In this document: one piece after another, positions 1 to 12,700 of the stretch
How the letters are laid out: the number at the start of each line of letters is the position of its first letter
How positions within the stretch are numbered: the first letter of the stretch is position 1
Origin: DASPHG01 sp963748315
GTDB taxonomy: Bacteria > Actinomycetota > Thermoleophilia > Solirubrobacterales > Thermoleophilaceae
Length of the DNA: 64,000 nucleotides
Direction of reading: 5' to 3'
Assembly (NCBI GenBank): GCA_963748315.1
Contig: CAVVIK010000006.1
Location: 1 to 64,000 of the forward strand
The notes under the pieces: generated by a model
Database searches by the model: none
What the model saw: only the letters and a program-made list of their open reading frames with translations
Told to the model about the DNA's origin: nothing
Program-made: the position numbers and the translations under genes

Positions 1-72
1 GCTCCACGATCGGATCTGCTTCGACGAAGCGAGGCCGATCGAAATTGCGTCGAAATTGTTGATGTCGATCAT
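1..72 (-). CDS. rpoC: RNA polymerase beta' subunit, first 24 codons (runs off the window)
   Basis: The reverse strand from 72 reads MIDINNFDAISIGLASSKQI and on to the window edge, which matches the conserved RpoC amino terminus (acidic start, NNF, IGLAS, then an IRSWS-type motif). Only 24 codons are present. The ATG lies directly against the rpoB stop (TAA at 73-75, ATG at 70-72), so translation of the two large polymerase subunits is tightly coupled, as usual for rpoBC. No function beyond the family role, catalytic core of RNA polymerase, can be inferred from this stub. Confidence 0.93.
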   Translation of the reverse strand, partial: MIDINNFDAISIGLASSKQIRSWS

Positions 73-3620
<3,548 letters not shown>

Positions 3621-3704
3621 AAGAGGAACTCCTTATTCGGTCGGACAAGGGCAGCAGGCGGTGCGTCAAAGCGCGACCGACCACCTTAGCACAGAGCAAG
3701 CTTC

Positions 3705-3726
3705 GCCCCCACCGCCCGGAGGGGGC
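3705..3726. other. GC-rich inverted repeat in the rplL-rpoB spacer
   Basis: A six-base arm GCCCCC (3705-3710) and its complement GGGGGC (3721-3726) flank a ten-base loop. It lies in the 292-base spacer between rplL and rpoB. It is followed by CTTTA on the plus strand, but no plus-strand gene ends here, so it is more probably a folded element of the rpoB leader. The rest of the spacer shows no convincing ORF. Confidence 0.35.
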
Positions 3727-3863
3727 TTTAGAAAGGCCTTACGGACCCCGTCCCGAGGCGCCGGATATGTAGCGGCGCGCTACTCGAGGGACGGCTGCGG
3801 CTATTGGCCTGCCAAGAGGGTAGCGGAGGCGTCTACCCCCTGTCGACGTGCCTCGCAAAGCGA

Positions 3864-3887
3864 GCGGCCGGGCGATTGCCCGGCCGC
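3864..3887 (-). terminator. Strong hairpin between rplL and rpoB (attenuator-like)
   Basis: A perfect ten-base stem, GCGGCCGGGC (3864-3873) with GCCCGGCCGC (3878-3887), closes a four-base loop. On the transcribed strand it begins 25 bases after the rplL stop and is not followed by a run of T. In many bacteria a partial terminator at this place lowers rpoBC expression relative to rplJL. Position and stem strength fit that role here, but termination itself is inferred. Confidence 0.6.
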
Positions 3888-3912
3888 GAGACCTACGGGA
3901 TGCCGTATGCGC

Positions 3913-4299
3913 CTACTTCAGCTCGACGCTGCCGCCGGCCTCCTCGAGCTCGCCCTTGAGCTTCTCGGCTTCGTCGCGCTCGATGCCCTCCTTGACTGCC
4001 TTGGGCGCCTCGTCGACGACAGCCTTCGCCTCCTTGAGGCCCAGGCCGGTAGCGGCGCGGACGACCTTGATCACCTGGATCTTCTTGTCGCCGGCCGCCG
4101 TCAGGATCACGTCGACGGTGCTCGACTCCTCCTCGGCGGCGTCGCCGTCACCGCCGGCGCCGGCGGCAGCGGGCGCTGCGGCCGCAACGGCGGTCGCCGA
4201 TACGCCGAACGCCTCCTCGAGCGCCTTGATCCGCTCTGACAGCTCGAGCACGGAGATGCCCTTGAGCTCCTCGATCCATTCCTCTGTGGTGGTGGCCAT
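3913..4299 (-). CDS. rplL: 50S ribosomal protein L7/L12
   Basis: 128 residues, the normal length. An N-terminal dimerisation helix region (WIEELKGISVLELSERIKALEEAFGV) is followed by an Ala/Gly hinge and the C-terminal factor-binding domain (VDVILTAAGDKKIQVIKVVR, then GLGLKEAKAVVDEAPKAVKEG). This protein forms the flexible stalk that recruits elongation factors. The ATG at 4299 directly follows the rplJ stop at 4300-4302 with no spacer, so the two are translationally coupled. The stalk hairpin and rpoB lie downstream. Confidence 0.98.
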   Translation of the reverse strand: MATTTEEWIEELKGISVLELSERIKALEEAFGVSATAVAAAAPAAAGAGGDGDAAEEESSTVDVILTAAGDKKIQVIKVVRAATGLGLKEAKAVVDEAPKAVKEGIERDEAEKLKGELEEAGGSVELK

Positions 4300-4998
4300 C
4301 TAGCCCTCCTTTTCCTCGCCCTCGGAGGGCGCTTCGTCAGTTTCAGTTTCAGCTTCAGCCGTCTCGGCCTCGGCGACCGGGTCGCCTGGGGCCTCCTCGG
4401 CGGGTGTCTCCTCGGCCGGTGCCTCTTCGGCGGGGGTCTCCGGCTCCTCCGCGGCCTCCGGCTCGTCCGCGCCGAGCTTGCCCTCGGCCTGGATCTGGCC
4501 GAGCGCGATTGCGAGCCCGGCAATCATCTGGTTGAGGCCGCGGGCCAGACCCGTGATCGGCGATGCGAGCACGCCGACGACCTGGCCGTGGAGCACCTCG
4601 AGCGCGGGCAGTCTGGCGATCGACTCGATCTGCTCGATCGAGAGCGCCTCGCCGTTCATGATCCCGCCCTTGAACTCGAGCACCTCGTTGGCGCGGCGGA
4701 ACTGCGACAGCGCCTTCGCGGCCATCGCGACGTCGCCGCCCTCGGCGGCCACGAACGTGAACGCCGTCGGCCCCTCGAGGAGATCCTTCAGCGTGTCCGC
4801 GCCGACGTCGTCGACGGCGCGCTCGGTCAGCGTGTTCTTCACGACGCTGAACCGCGCGCCGGCCTCGATCAGCTTGCTGCGCAGCTCGGCGGCCTGGGGT
4901 ACCGAGATGCCTCGGTAGTCGACGGCGAAGACCGCCTCCGACTCGCGGATCGCCGTGGCGATCTGCGCAACCTTCTCTGCTTTCTGTTCCTTGTTCAT
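4300..4998 (-). CDS. rplJ: 50S ribosomal protein L10 with Ala/Glu-rich tail
   Basis: 232 residues. The N-terminal part matches L10 (KAEKVAQIATAIRESEAVFAVDYRGISV, VVKNTLTERAV, GPTAFTFVA, FKGGIMNG) that binds 23S rRNA, followed by the helix that anchors L7/L12 dimers. From about residue 178 the protein continues as a low-complexity acidic tail built of PAEEAPAEETPAEEAP-like units, about 55 residues longer than the typical family member. Such tails are seen in some actinobacteria; no function is assigned. It is followed without a gap by rplL. Confidence 0.96.
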   Translation of the reverse strand: MNKEQKAEKVAQIATAIRESEAVFAVDYRGISVPQAAELRSKLIEAGARFSVVKNTLTERAVDDVGADTLKDLLEGPTAFTFVAAEGGDVAMAAKALSQFRRANEVLEFKGGIMNGEALSIEQIESIARLPALEVLHGQVVGVLASPITGLARGLNQMIAGLAIALGQIQAEGKLGADEPEAAEEPETPAEEAPAEETPAEEAPGDPVAEAETAEAETETDEAPSEGEEKEG

Positions 4999-5060
4999 TG
5001 GTCTCCTGCGCTGGACTTATCGCTTGCGCGTGCCGGCGGTCTTGGGGGACGTGTGGCGGA

Positions 5061-5807
5061 TCAGGCTACAGCCGGCTCCGTCTCCGCGTCTTCTTCCGCC
5101 ATCTCAGCGGCGATGTCGCGCGTTCGTCCCGGGTCAACCCGGATACCGGGGCCCATGGTCGTCGTCAGCGTGATCGTGCGCAGGTAGCGGCCCTTCGCCG
5201 CCGCCGGCTTCGCCCGGATGATCTCGTCCATCACGGCCGCGTAGTTCTCGAGCAGGGCCTGCTCGGCGAAATCCGTCTTGCCGAGGGTCAGGTGGACGAT
5301 CGCCGCGCGGTCAGTGCGGTACTCGACCTTGCCGGCCTTCGACTCTTCGACGGCCTTCGCCACGTCCATCGTGACCGTCCCGACCTTCGGGTTCGGCATC
5401 TTGCCCTGCGGGCCGAGCACGCGGCCGAGCTTGCCGACCACCGGCATCATGTCCGGCGTCGCGATCGCGACGTCGAAGTCCGTCCAGTTCTCTTCCTCGA
5501 TCCGCTTCGCGAGCTCGTCGGCGCCCACGTAGTCGGCGCCGGCCTCCTCGGCCTCGCGCGCCTTGTCGCCCTTCGCGAACACCGCGATCTTGACTTCCTT
5601 GCCGAGCCCGTGGGGCAGGGCGAGGGTTCCGCGGAGCTGCTCGTCGGCGTGGCGCACGTTCAAACCCGTGCGGATGTGCAGCTCGACCGTCTCGGCGAAC
5701 TTCGCGCGCTGGAGCCCCCTCACGAGGCGTATCGCCTCGCGCGGCTCGTAGTTGTGCTCGCGGTCGATCGCCGCGTACTTCTCGCGATATGTCTTGCCGC
5801 GCGCCAT
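5061..5807 (-). CDS. rplA: 50S ribosomal protein L1
   Basis: 248 residues. Shows the L1 signatures VELHIRTGLNVRHADEQLRG, the DMMPVVGKLGRVLGPQGKMPNPKVGTVT core and the LRTITLTTTMGPGIRVD end region, then a short acidic tail. L1 builds the mobile E-site stalk and in many bacteria represses its own operon by binding mRNA. The ATG at 5807 overlaps the rplK stop (TGATG), so rplK and rplA are coupled. It ends 62 bases before rplJ starts. Confidence 0.97.
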   Translation of the reverse strand: MARGKTYREKYAAIDREHNYEPREAIRLVRGLQRAKFAETVELHIRTGLNVRHADEQLRGTLALPHGLGKEVKIAVFAKGDKAREAEEAGADYVGADELAKRIEEENWTDFDVAIATPDMMPVVGKLGRVLGPQGKMPNPKVGTVTMDVAKAVEESKAGKVEYRTDRAAIVHLTLGKTDFAEQALLENYAAVMDEIIRAKPAAAKGRYLRTITLTTTMGPGIRVDPGRTRDIAAEMAEEDAETEPAVA

Positions 5808-6237
5808 CAGACCACGTCCACTCCCATCGAGCGGGCGGTGCCCTTGATGATCTTCGACGCCTGGTCGACGTCGTGCGCGTTCAGGTCCTGAAGCTTCTCC
5901 TCGGCGATCGCGCGCACCTGGGCCTCGCTGATCTTGCCGACCTTCTCGCGGTTCGGCTCGCCCGAGCCCTTGTCGATACCCGGCCGCCTGCTTGATCAGC
6001 ACGGCCGCCGGCGGCGTCTTCGTGATGAAGGTGAACGAGCGGTCCTCGAAGACCGTGATCTCGACCGGGATGATCGTGCCGGGCTGGCCCGCGTCCTGCG
6101 TCTGCGCGTTGAACGCCTTGCAGAACTCCATGATGTTCACGCCGTGCTGGCCCAGCGCCGGGCCGACCGGCGGCGCCGGGTTGGCGGCGCCCGCGGGCAC
6201 CTGCAGCTTGATGAGTGGTGAGGACTTTCTTGGCCAT
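5807..6237 (-). CDS. rplK: 50S ribosomal protein L11 (two frameshifts)
   Basis: The conserved core reads VPAGAANPAPPVGPALGQHG, VNIMEFCKAFNAQTQ, FTFITKTPPAAVLIKQAAG and the end SKIIKGTARSMGVDVV. Two single-base insertions break it: one just after MAKKVLTT near 6213 and one after KQAAG near 5986. Removing both gives 142 residues, exactly the usual L11 length, which argues that both are base-calling errors. L11 forms the GTPase-associated centre with 23S rRNA. The ATG at 6237 overlaps the nusG stop (TGATG). Confidence 0.94.
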
Positions 6238-6758
6238 CAGACCTTCTTCACTTGGTCGAAGCCCACTTCGACCGGGGTCTCGCGACCGAAGATTGACACC
6301 AGGACCTTGAGCTTGGCGGCGTCCTCGTTGATCTCCGAGATCTCACCCGAGAAGTCCGACAGCGGGCCGGAGACGACCTTGACGTTCTCGCCGATCGAGA
6401 ACTGCGCACGCGCGCGCGGCCGCTCGGCGGTCTCGCGGTGGAGGAGGCGGTTGATCTCGTCCTGGGTGAGCGGGACCGGCTTGTTCTGCGGGCCGACGAA
6501 GCCGGTGACGCCGGGCGTGTTCTTGACGAGCGTCCACGAGTCCTCGTTGAGGTCCATGTTCACGAGCACGTAGCCGGGCATGGTGCGCTTCTCGCTCTGT
6601 ACCTTCTGGCCGTCCTTCATCTCCGACACGACCTCGGTCGGGATTACGACCTGGCGGACGTTCCGCTTCTGGTTCAGCGAGATCGTGCGGTGCTCAAGGT
6701 TGTGCTTGACCTTGTTCTCGTGGCCTGAATAGGTGTTGATTGCGTACCAGCGGAACAT
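6237..6758 (-). CDS. nusG: Transcription termination/antitermination protein NusG
   Basis: 173 residues, close to the short NusG form. The N-terminal NGN domain (MFRWYAINTYSGHENKVKHN, MPGYVLVNMDL, TGFVGPQNKPVPL) binds RNA polymerase, and the C-terminal KOW domain (FSIGENVKVVSGPLSDFSGE) contacts Rho or ribosomal S10. There is no acidic N-terminal extension such as many actinobacterial NusG proteins carry; in this genome the extension is on SecE instead. Starts three bases after the secE stop. Confidence 0.97.
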   Translation of the reverse strand: MFRWYAINTYSGHENKVKHNLEHRTISLNQKRNVRQVVIPTEVVSEMKDGQKVQSEKRTMPGYVLVNMDLNEDSWTLVKNTPGVTGFVGPQNKPVPLTQDEINRLLHRETAERPRARAQFSIGENVKVVSGPLSDFSGEISEINEDAAKLKVLVSIFGRETPVEVGFDQVKKV

Positions 6759-6761
6759 GCT

Positions 6762-7283
6762 CTAAATGATTTCGTCTATTACTCGCGAGAAGATTGCGTC
6801 GAGCAGGCCGAGATATCCGCCTGCGATCAGTACAAAGCCCAGAACGACGCCCGTCAGTGTGGTGACCTGCCTGCGGTCCGGCCACTGAACGCGCTGGAGC
6901 TCAGCCCAGACGTTCTGGAAGAAGTGCCAGACCTTACCTAGTCCTCGCCTTTCCTCGGCCGCGGCTCCAGCTTCGACGCCGCGCACGCCACGGGGCCCGG
7001 TCGCGACCTCCTCGACCGACGCGAGCGCGCCGGCCTCCTCGGCCTCGAGCTCGAGCTCCCGGTCCGCGGCGGCTTCGAGATCCTCCTCGGCCGCATCCTC
7101 CTCGGCGAGCTCCTCGACGAAGGCGTCTGAGTGACCCAGGTCGTGCGGCGGCGAGCCGACAGCGAGGTCGACGTCCTCTTCGATGTCGTCGCCCGGAGGC
7201 AGGGGCTGCGGGCCCTGCCCGGCCTGACGAGCCGCGCGCCGGGCCGCCTGCCGCTCCTTCGCCCGTTGCCGGTTACGGGCCAT
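6762..7283 (-). CDS. secE: Preprotein translocase subunit SecE with long acidic N-terminal extension
   Basis: 173 residues, against about 60-130 for most SecE. The last 60 residues are the SecE core: amphipathic FFQNVWAELQRVQWPDRRQV and one membrane helix (TLTGVVLGFVLIAGGYLGLL). In front lies a basic start (MARNRQRAKERQAARRAARQ) and a long Glu/Asp/Ala-rich stretch (about residues 30-105), probably disordered and cytoplasmic. SecE clamps SecY in the translocon. Placement between rpmG and nusG supports the call. Confidence 0.95.
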   Translation of the reverse strand: MARNRQRAKERQAARRAARQAGQGPQPLPPGDDIEEDVDLAVGSPPHDLGHSDAFVEELAEEDAAEEDLEAAADRELELEAEEAGALASVEEVATGPRGVRGVEAGAAAEERRGLGKVWHFFQNVWAELQRVQWPDRRQVTTLTGVVLGFVLIAGGYLGLLDAIFSRVIDEII

Positions 7284-7289
7284 GGCGGC

Positions 7290-7454
7290 CTAGCGGGTCT
7301 CCTTGTGCGGCGTGTGCTTGCCGCACCAGCGGCAGTACTTGCGCAGCTCTATGCGATCCGGGTTGTTGCGCTTGGACTTGTTCGTCTGGTAGTTGCGCCG
7401 CCTGCACTCCTCGCACGCGAGGGTCACGGCGATTCGGATGTCTCCGCGTGCCAC
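7290..7454 (-). CDS. rpmG: 50S ribosomal protein L33 (zinc-binding form)
   Basis: 54 residues from a GTG start at 7454: ARGDIRIAVTLACEECRRRN, then YQTNKSKRNNPDRIELRKYC and RWCGKHTPHKETR. Two CxxC pairs (CEEC and CRWC) mark the zinc-containing C+ form of L33. It is too short for ordinary ORF cut-offs. It starts the minus-strand ribosomal/polymerase operon, seven bases before secE. Confidence 0.95.
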   Translation of the reverse strand: MARGDIRIAVTLACEECRRRNYQTNKSKRNNPDRIELRKYCRWCGKHTPHKETR

Positions 7455-7622
7455 GGTGCCTCCGGTCAGAAAGAAACGACCCCGCGGGTGCGGAGCCGAG
7501 GCCGGAGTCTAGCTCAGCGCGCGCGGCGTTTACCGGTCGACCACCCGAGCGTTTACCGCCGCTGCGGAAGCTCCTTCCAACAGAGATCGCAACGGAACGG
7601 TCTCGTCGCAAAAGGAGTGGAC

Positions 7623-8030
7623 ATGACTCGCAGGACACGCAGGTTCCCCCGGCTGGCCATCGCGATCGTCGCCGTTGGGCTCGCCGCCCCGGCCAGCAGC
7701 CTTGGCTACGTCGATCACCGGTCCCCGGACGCGATCGACTCCGGAGTGCAGATGCAGAAGGCGGAGCAAGTGCAGAACGAGCTGCGGAAGCTCGAGGCCC
7801 AGCGCGCAGAGCCGGGCTACGTGGACCATCGGTCCCCGGACGCTCAGGACAACAGCTTCGTCCGGAGCCCGGCCCCCAAGGTCGCCGAGCCCACGATCGT
7901 CGCGTCGTCGAGTGGCTTCGACTGGGGCGACGCCGGCATCGGCGCCGGGGCTGCCCTCGGGCTGCTGCTGATCGGGCTCTCCGTGGTCTTCACGGTCACC
8001 CATCACAGGAACCGCGCGGCGGCGGTCTGA
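7623..8030 (+). CDS. Exported or membrane protein with duplicated YVDHRSPDA motif, unknown function
   Basis: 135 residues. N-terminal signal sequence (RRFPRLAIAIVAVGLAAPASSLG), then two near-identical units, GYVDHRSPDAID and GYVDHRSPDAQD, about 40 residues apart and separated by a helical QKAEQVQNELRKLEAQRAE segment. A Gly/Ala/Leu-rich membrane helix near the C terminus (GIGAGAALGLLLIGLSVVFTV) is followed by a short basic tail. Good ribosome site AAAGGAG before the ATG. No family is recognised. Layout suggests an anchored protein exposing the repeats outside the cell. The gene stands alone and is followed by a 30-base perfect palindrome. Confidence 0.8.
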   Translation: MTRRTRRFPRLAIAIVAVGLAAPASSLGYVDHRSPDAIDSGVQMQKAEQVQNELRKLEAQRAEPGYVDHRSPDAQDNSFVRSPAPKVAEPTIVASSSGFDWGDAGIGAGAALGLLLIGLSVVFTVTHHRNRAAAV

Positions 8031-8055
8031 TTCCAACCGGCACCCCGACGTGCGA

Positions 8056-8085
8056 GGTAGCGGCGCCCCCGGGGGCGCCGCTACC
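8056..8085 (+). terminator. 30-base perfect palindrome, probable terminator
   Basis: GGTAGCGGCGCCCCC at 8056-8070 is followed at once by its exact complement at 8071-8085. It begins 26 bases after the stop of the repeat protein and ends 37 bases before the SARP regulator start. No T run follows. It may stop transcription or, being a perfect dyad, act as a binding site for a dimeric regulator of the next gene. Confidence 0.6.
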
Positions 8086-8121
8086 CAATTCCGGTGGTAC
8101 GGTCGAGAAAGGACTCGCCAA

Positions 8122-9708
8122 ATGGAATTCCGGCTCCTTGGCCCTCTCGAGGTCGTTGACGGTGATCGCCTGCTCGCGCTGGGCGGCGTAAAGCCGCGTT
8201 CGCTCCTCGCACTGCTCTTGCTGCACGCGAACGAGGTCGTCTCCGCCGACCGCTTGATCGACGAGCTGTGGGGCGACGAGCCGCCGGCGACGGCAGCCAA
8301 GAGCGTGCAGGTGCACGTCTCGAGGCTCCGCAAGGAGCTGGGCGAGGACAGGCTGCTGACCCGAGCCCCCGGCTACGTGTTGCGCGTCTCACCCTCGGAG
8401 CTGGACCTGGCCAGGTTCGAGCAGCTCCTCGCCGACGCGCATGGTGCGGACCCGAAGTCACAGGCCGCCACGCTCCGCGACGCGCTGGCCCTGTGGCGCG
8501 GCCGGGCGCTCGCCGACCTCGCGTATGAGCAGTTCGCTCAAACCGAGATCGCCCGGCTCGAGGAGATGCGGTTGGCGGCCGTCGAGGCGCGGATCGATGC
8601 CGACCTCGCGCGCGGTGCCCATGCGACGGTCGTCGGCGAGCTGGAAGCGCTCACCGCGCAGCATCCCCTGCGCGAGCGACTGCGATGGCAACTGATGCTC
8701 GCGCTCTATCGCTCCGCCCGCCAGGCCGACGCGCTCGAGGCCTACAGCGCGGCCCGGCGTGATCTCTCGGAGCAACTCGGCCTCGAGCCGGGCGGAGAGC
8801 TCCGGCAGCTACAGCAGGCGATCCTCGACCACGCCCCCGCCCTTGACCTGCCGGCCGAGCCGGCGGTCGTGGCGAACGGTCGCCCGGACCGGTCGATCCT
8901 GCTCGTCCCCGAGACGCTCGGCGACGTGGAGGCCCTGGTTTCGCTCGGCGCTCCGCTCGCGCGGTCGAAGGCGCCGCATGACCTGATCATCGCGAGCATC
9001 GTCGCCCCGGACGAGATCCCGGACGCGACCGCCACGCTGGCGCGAAACCGGGACGAGCTGCTCGCCGACGACCTTGCGGTACGAACGGCGGCGTTCGCGT
9101 CGCCGGCGCCGGGTGAGGACGTAGTGCGGCTCGCCTCTCAGCAGGACGCCGACCTGCTGCTGATGACGGCAGCCGCCGAACCGCTTGGTGGTCAGGCGGG
9201 AGTCGTGCTCGAGCACGCATCGTGCGACGTGGGTCTCGTCGTCACCCAGGGCGAGCCCCTCGGAACAGGGCCCGTGATGGTCCCGTTCGGCGCTGCCTGG
9301 CACGACTGGGCCGCGCTCGAGCTCGGCGCCTGGGTTGCGAGCGCGACCGGCGCACCGCTGCGGCTGATCGGCGCGGCCTCCGACCGGAAGGACGACGGCC
9401 GCGACGCGAGCCGCCTGCTGGCCGATGCGTCGTTGATCGTGCAGAAGACCGCCGGCGTCATGGCCGAACCGCTGCTGGCAGCTCCCGGGCGGCGCGGCAT
9501 CACAGCGCTCGCCGAGGAAGCGGGCCTGCTCGTGCTCGGCCTGTCGGAGCGCTGGCGAGTGGAAGGCCTGGGCGCCGTGAGGACGGAGCTCGTCGAAGCA
9601 CCACGGGCACCGACCGTGCTCGTTCGCCGCGGCCAGCGCCCGGGTGGCCTAGCGCCGCCCGAGACGCAGACTCGTTTCGGCTGGTCGCTGACAGGGAGCG
9701 TCGCGTGA
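8122..9708 (+). CDS. SARP/BTAD-type transcriptional regulator with C-terminal USP-like region
   Basis: 528 residues. Residues 1-95 are an OmpR-type winged helix (MEFRLLGPLEVV, ADRLIDELWGDEPPATAAKS, VHVSRLRKELG), residues 97-245 a bacterial transcriptional activator (BTAD) helical repeat domain (LDLARFEQLL to LGLEPGGELRQLQQAIL). The rest, about 260-528, looks like two degenerate universal-stress-protein-like halves (RSILLVPETLGDVEALVSLG; DADLLLMTAAAEPL; APTVLVRRG). SARP proteins activate secondary metabolism or stress genes. It overlaps the following kinase by GTGA (9705-9708), so the two proteins are made together and probably act together. ATG at 8122 has a GAAAGGA ribosome site. Confidence 0.88.
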   Translation: MEFRLLGPLEVVDGDRLLALGGVKPRSLLALLLLHANEVVSADRLIDELWGDEPPATAAKSVQVHVSRLRKELGEDRLLTRAPGYVLRVSPSELDLARFEQLLADAHGADPKSQAATLRDALALWRGRALADLAYEQFAQTEIARLEEMRLAAVEARIDADLARGAHATVVGELEALTAQHPLRERLRWQLMLALYRSARQADALEAYSAARRDLSEQLGLEPGGELRQLQQAILDHAPALDLPAEPAVVANGRPDRSILLVPETLGDVEALVSLGAPLARSKAPHDLIIASIVAPDEIPDATATLARNRDELLADDLAVRTAAFASPAPGEDVVRLASQQDADLLLMTAAAEPLGGQAGVVLEHASCDVGLVVTQGEPLGTGPVMVPFGAAWHDWAALELGAWVASATGAPLRLIGAASDRKDDGRDASRLLADASLIVQKTAGVMAEPLLAAPGRRGITALAEEAGLLVLGLSERWRVEGLGAVRTELVEAPRAPTVLVRRGQRPGGLAPPETQTRFGWSLTGSVA

Positions 9709-12700
9709 GCAGCCTCATGGAACAGGGCACGGTCTTCGCGCGGTATCGCGTCGATTCCGTCGTCGGCCGCGGCGGCATGGGCGTCGTGTACAGGGCCACG
9801 GATCTCTCGCTCGAGCGCCCGGTCGCCCTAAAGCTGATCGCGCCCGAGCTCGCCGGTGACAAGCGGTTCCGCGAGCGCTTTTTGAAGGAGCCGCGCATGG
9901 CCGCATCGCTCGACCACCCGAACGTCATCCCGATCTACGAGGCGGGCGAGCACGACGGCCAGCTCTACCTCGCGATGCGGTACGTCGAGGGAAGCGACCT
10001 GAAGTCCGTGCTCGAGCGCGAGGGCAAGCTCCCGCCCGAGCGAGCGATCGGGATCCTCGCGCAGGTCGCGAGCGCGCTCGACGCCGCGCACCGGCGCGGG
10101 CTCGTTCATCGCGACGTCAAGCCGGCGAACATCCTGCTCGACGAGGACGGCCATGTCTACCTGACCGACTTCGGCATCACGAAGCAGCTCGGAGGTGCGT
10201 CCACGGACACCGGGCAGATGGTCGGGACGCTCGACTATCTCGCTCCGGAGCAGATCCGCGGCGAGACCGTGGATGGACGGACCGATTGCTACTCGCTCGC
10301 GTGCGTCCTGTACGAGTGCCTGTCGGGCGTGCCCCCGTTCCATCGGGCGACCGAGGCGGAGACCATGTGGGCGCACATGCAGGAGCCGCCCGCTCCCTTG
10401 CGTGCCTATCCGGCGCTCGATCCGGTGCTCCGGGAAGCGCTCGCCAAGGAACGCGACGAGCGCCAGGGCACGTGCTCCGAGCTGATCAACGCCGCGCGCG
10501 ATGCGCTTGGCATCCAGCGGGCGATGGCCGAGGTGTTCGCGCCTTCCCGTCTGGCGGAGCACCGGAGGGCGATCGCCGTCGCCGGGGCGGTGCTGCTCGT
10601 GGGCGCGTTGGTCACCGGGATCATCGCGCTCACGGGAGGCGGCGACTCCGAGGCGGAGCCGCTCGGCAACGGCGTCGCGCAGCTCGCACCCTCGGGCGGG
10701 GAGCTGGCCGGGTTCACAGGCACCGAGACGATCCCCGGCAACGTGGCGGTGGGCGAGGGTGCCGTCTGGACACTCACCGAGGGCGAAGAGACGATCTCGC
10801 GGATCGACCCCGAGACCGGGGAGATCACCGATACGTTCACGTCCGGCGGACAGCCCGGCGAGTTGGCCGCCGGCGAAGGAGCGCTGTGGGCGGGGAACGT
10901 CGGCGGGAGGGAATTCGTCAACGCCATCGTCAGCGTGTCGCGAATCGACCCGGAATCCGGCGAGGTCACGCGGACGGTGAAACTGCCGGGCGGCGGCGGC
11001 CAAGGCGTCCTACCGACCGCTGGCCTGCCACGGATCGCGGTCGGCGCCGGCGCCGTGTGGGCGATCAACCCGGACGGAAGCGTGTCTCGGATCGACCCGG
11101 ACAGCGGCCGAGTAGTCGCGAGGATCGATTTCAACCGCCAGGCCTGGACGATCGCGGCCGGCGACGAGGGCGTCTGGTTCCTCAGCCTCGACGCGCCGTG
11201 CGCAGTCGAGTGCATTACGAGCATCGATCCACGGCGAAACCGGGTGGGCAAGACAATCGAGTTCGGCGCCGGGTTCCTATGGGGCGTCGCCGTGGGCGGC
11301 GGCGCCGTATGGGCGACCGACCAGAGTGAGGGCCTTCTGTGGCGGATCGAACCCGGCCCAGAACCTGTCACCCGAACGATCGATGTAGGACGTGGCGTGA
11401 CTTACGTGTCGTTCGGCGACGGCGCGCCCTGGGTCGGGAACTACGTCGACGGGACCGTCTCACGTGTCGATCCCGGGACAAACGAAGTCGCCACCAAGAC
11501 GGCGGTTGGAACACCGCAAGCACTGGCAGTGGGCGAGGGAGCGGCGTGGGTCAGCGTCGCCGGAGGAACCATCGCCGGGAAGCTGCCGACGCCACCGTGC
11601 AGTGCGGTCGCGGCCGGCGGAGAGACGCCCGACGTCCTGATCGCCTCCGATTTCCCGCTCACCGGGCCCGGAGCCGCGGACGTACGCGGGATAGAAGCCG
11701 CGATCCGGTCCGTGGTCGAGCAGAGCGGCTTCAGGGCCGGGGACTACTCGGTCGGCTATCAGTCATGCGACGTCTCGACCCCTGAGACGGGCGGCTTCGA
11801 GTTCCGCAAGTGCGCGTCCAACGCGAACGCCTACGCCCACGCCGAACAGCTTGTCGCGGTCGTCGGCACGTTCTCGTCCTTCTGCGCCGAGGTCGAGATC
11901 CCGATCCTGAATCGAGCGCCGGACGGGCCCCTGGCGATGATCAGCCCGTCGAACACGGGGCCCGGCCTGACCCGAGGCCCCCCGATCGCGGAGGCCCGCG
12001 GCGCGCCGGACATCTACTACCCGACGGGTGTACGGAACTACGCGCGGAGCATCCCTCGTGAGGATGTGCAGGCCGTCGCGGACGCCGTACTCGCCAAAGA
12101 TCTGGGGCTCAAGGCCGTTTACGTCGTATCCCAGATCGATGGCGACTGGGCAAAAATCCACGGACGCCCGTTCGAACGGGCCGCGCAGCGGCTCGGGGTC
12201 ACGATCGCCGGCTCGAGCGACTTTATGTCCGGGACGGAGGACGCCGACGACATAGTCAACGCCGTCGCGCAGTCGGGCGCCGACGGGGTCTTCCTGGCCG
12301 CGCCCCTGGGAGAAGGCGCCGAGCGCGTGCTGCAGTCGCTGCGAGCTCGCCTCGGAAACGCCGTGACGGTGATGACGATCGACGTATTGCCGGCTTCCGA
12401 CTGGCTCGACACGGTCGGCCGCGACGCACACGGCCTCTACATCAGCACTACCGACTTTCCGTCGGCGTCCCGGTACTTGACGCCGGAGGGCGAGCGCTTT
12501 GCGCGCGATTTCGGCGTCCTCAATTCGCGTGCTTCATATGTGATGACCGCCGCGCAGGCCACGGAGGCCGTGCTCGACGCGATCGCGCGTTCCGACGGCA
12601 CGCGCGAGTCCGTGCTCGCCGAGCTCTTCGACACCCGGATAGAGGACGGGCTCTACGGCAGCTTCCGTCTCGACGACAACGGCGACGTCCAGCCAGGACG

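Noticed and set aside
5061..6200. Apparent fusion of L11 and L1 in one 379-codon frame
   Set aside because: Caused by the frameshift in rplK; correction gives normal separate L11 and L1 with a TGATG junction.
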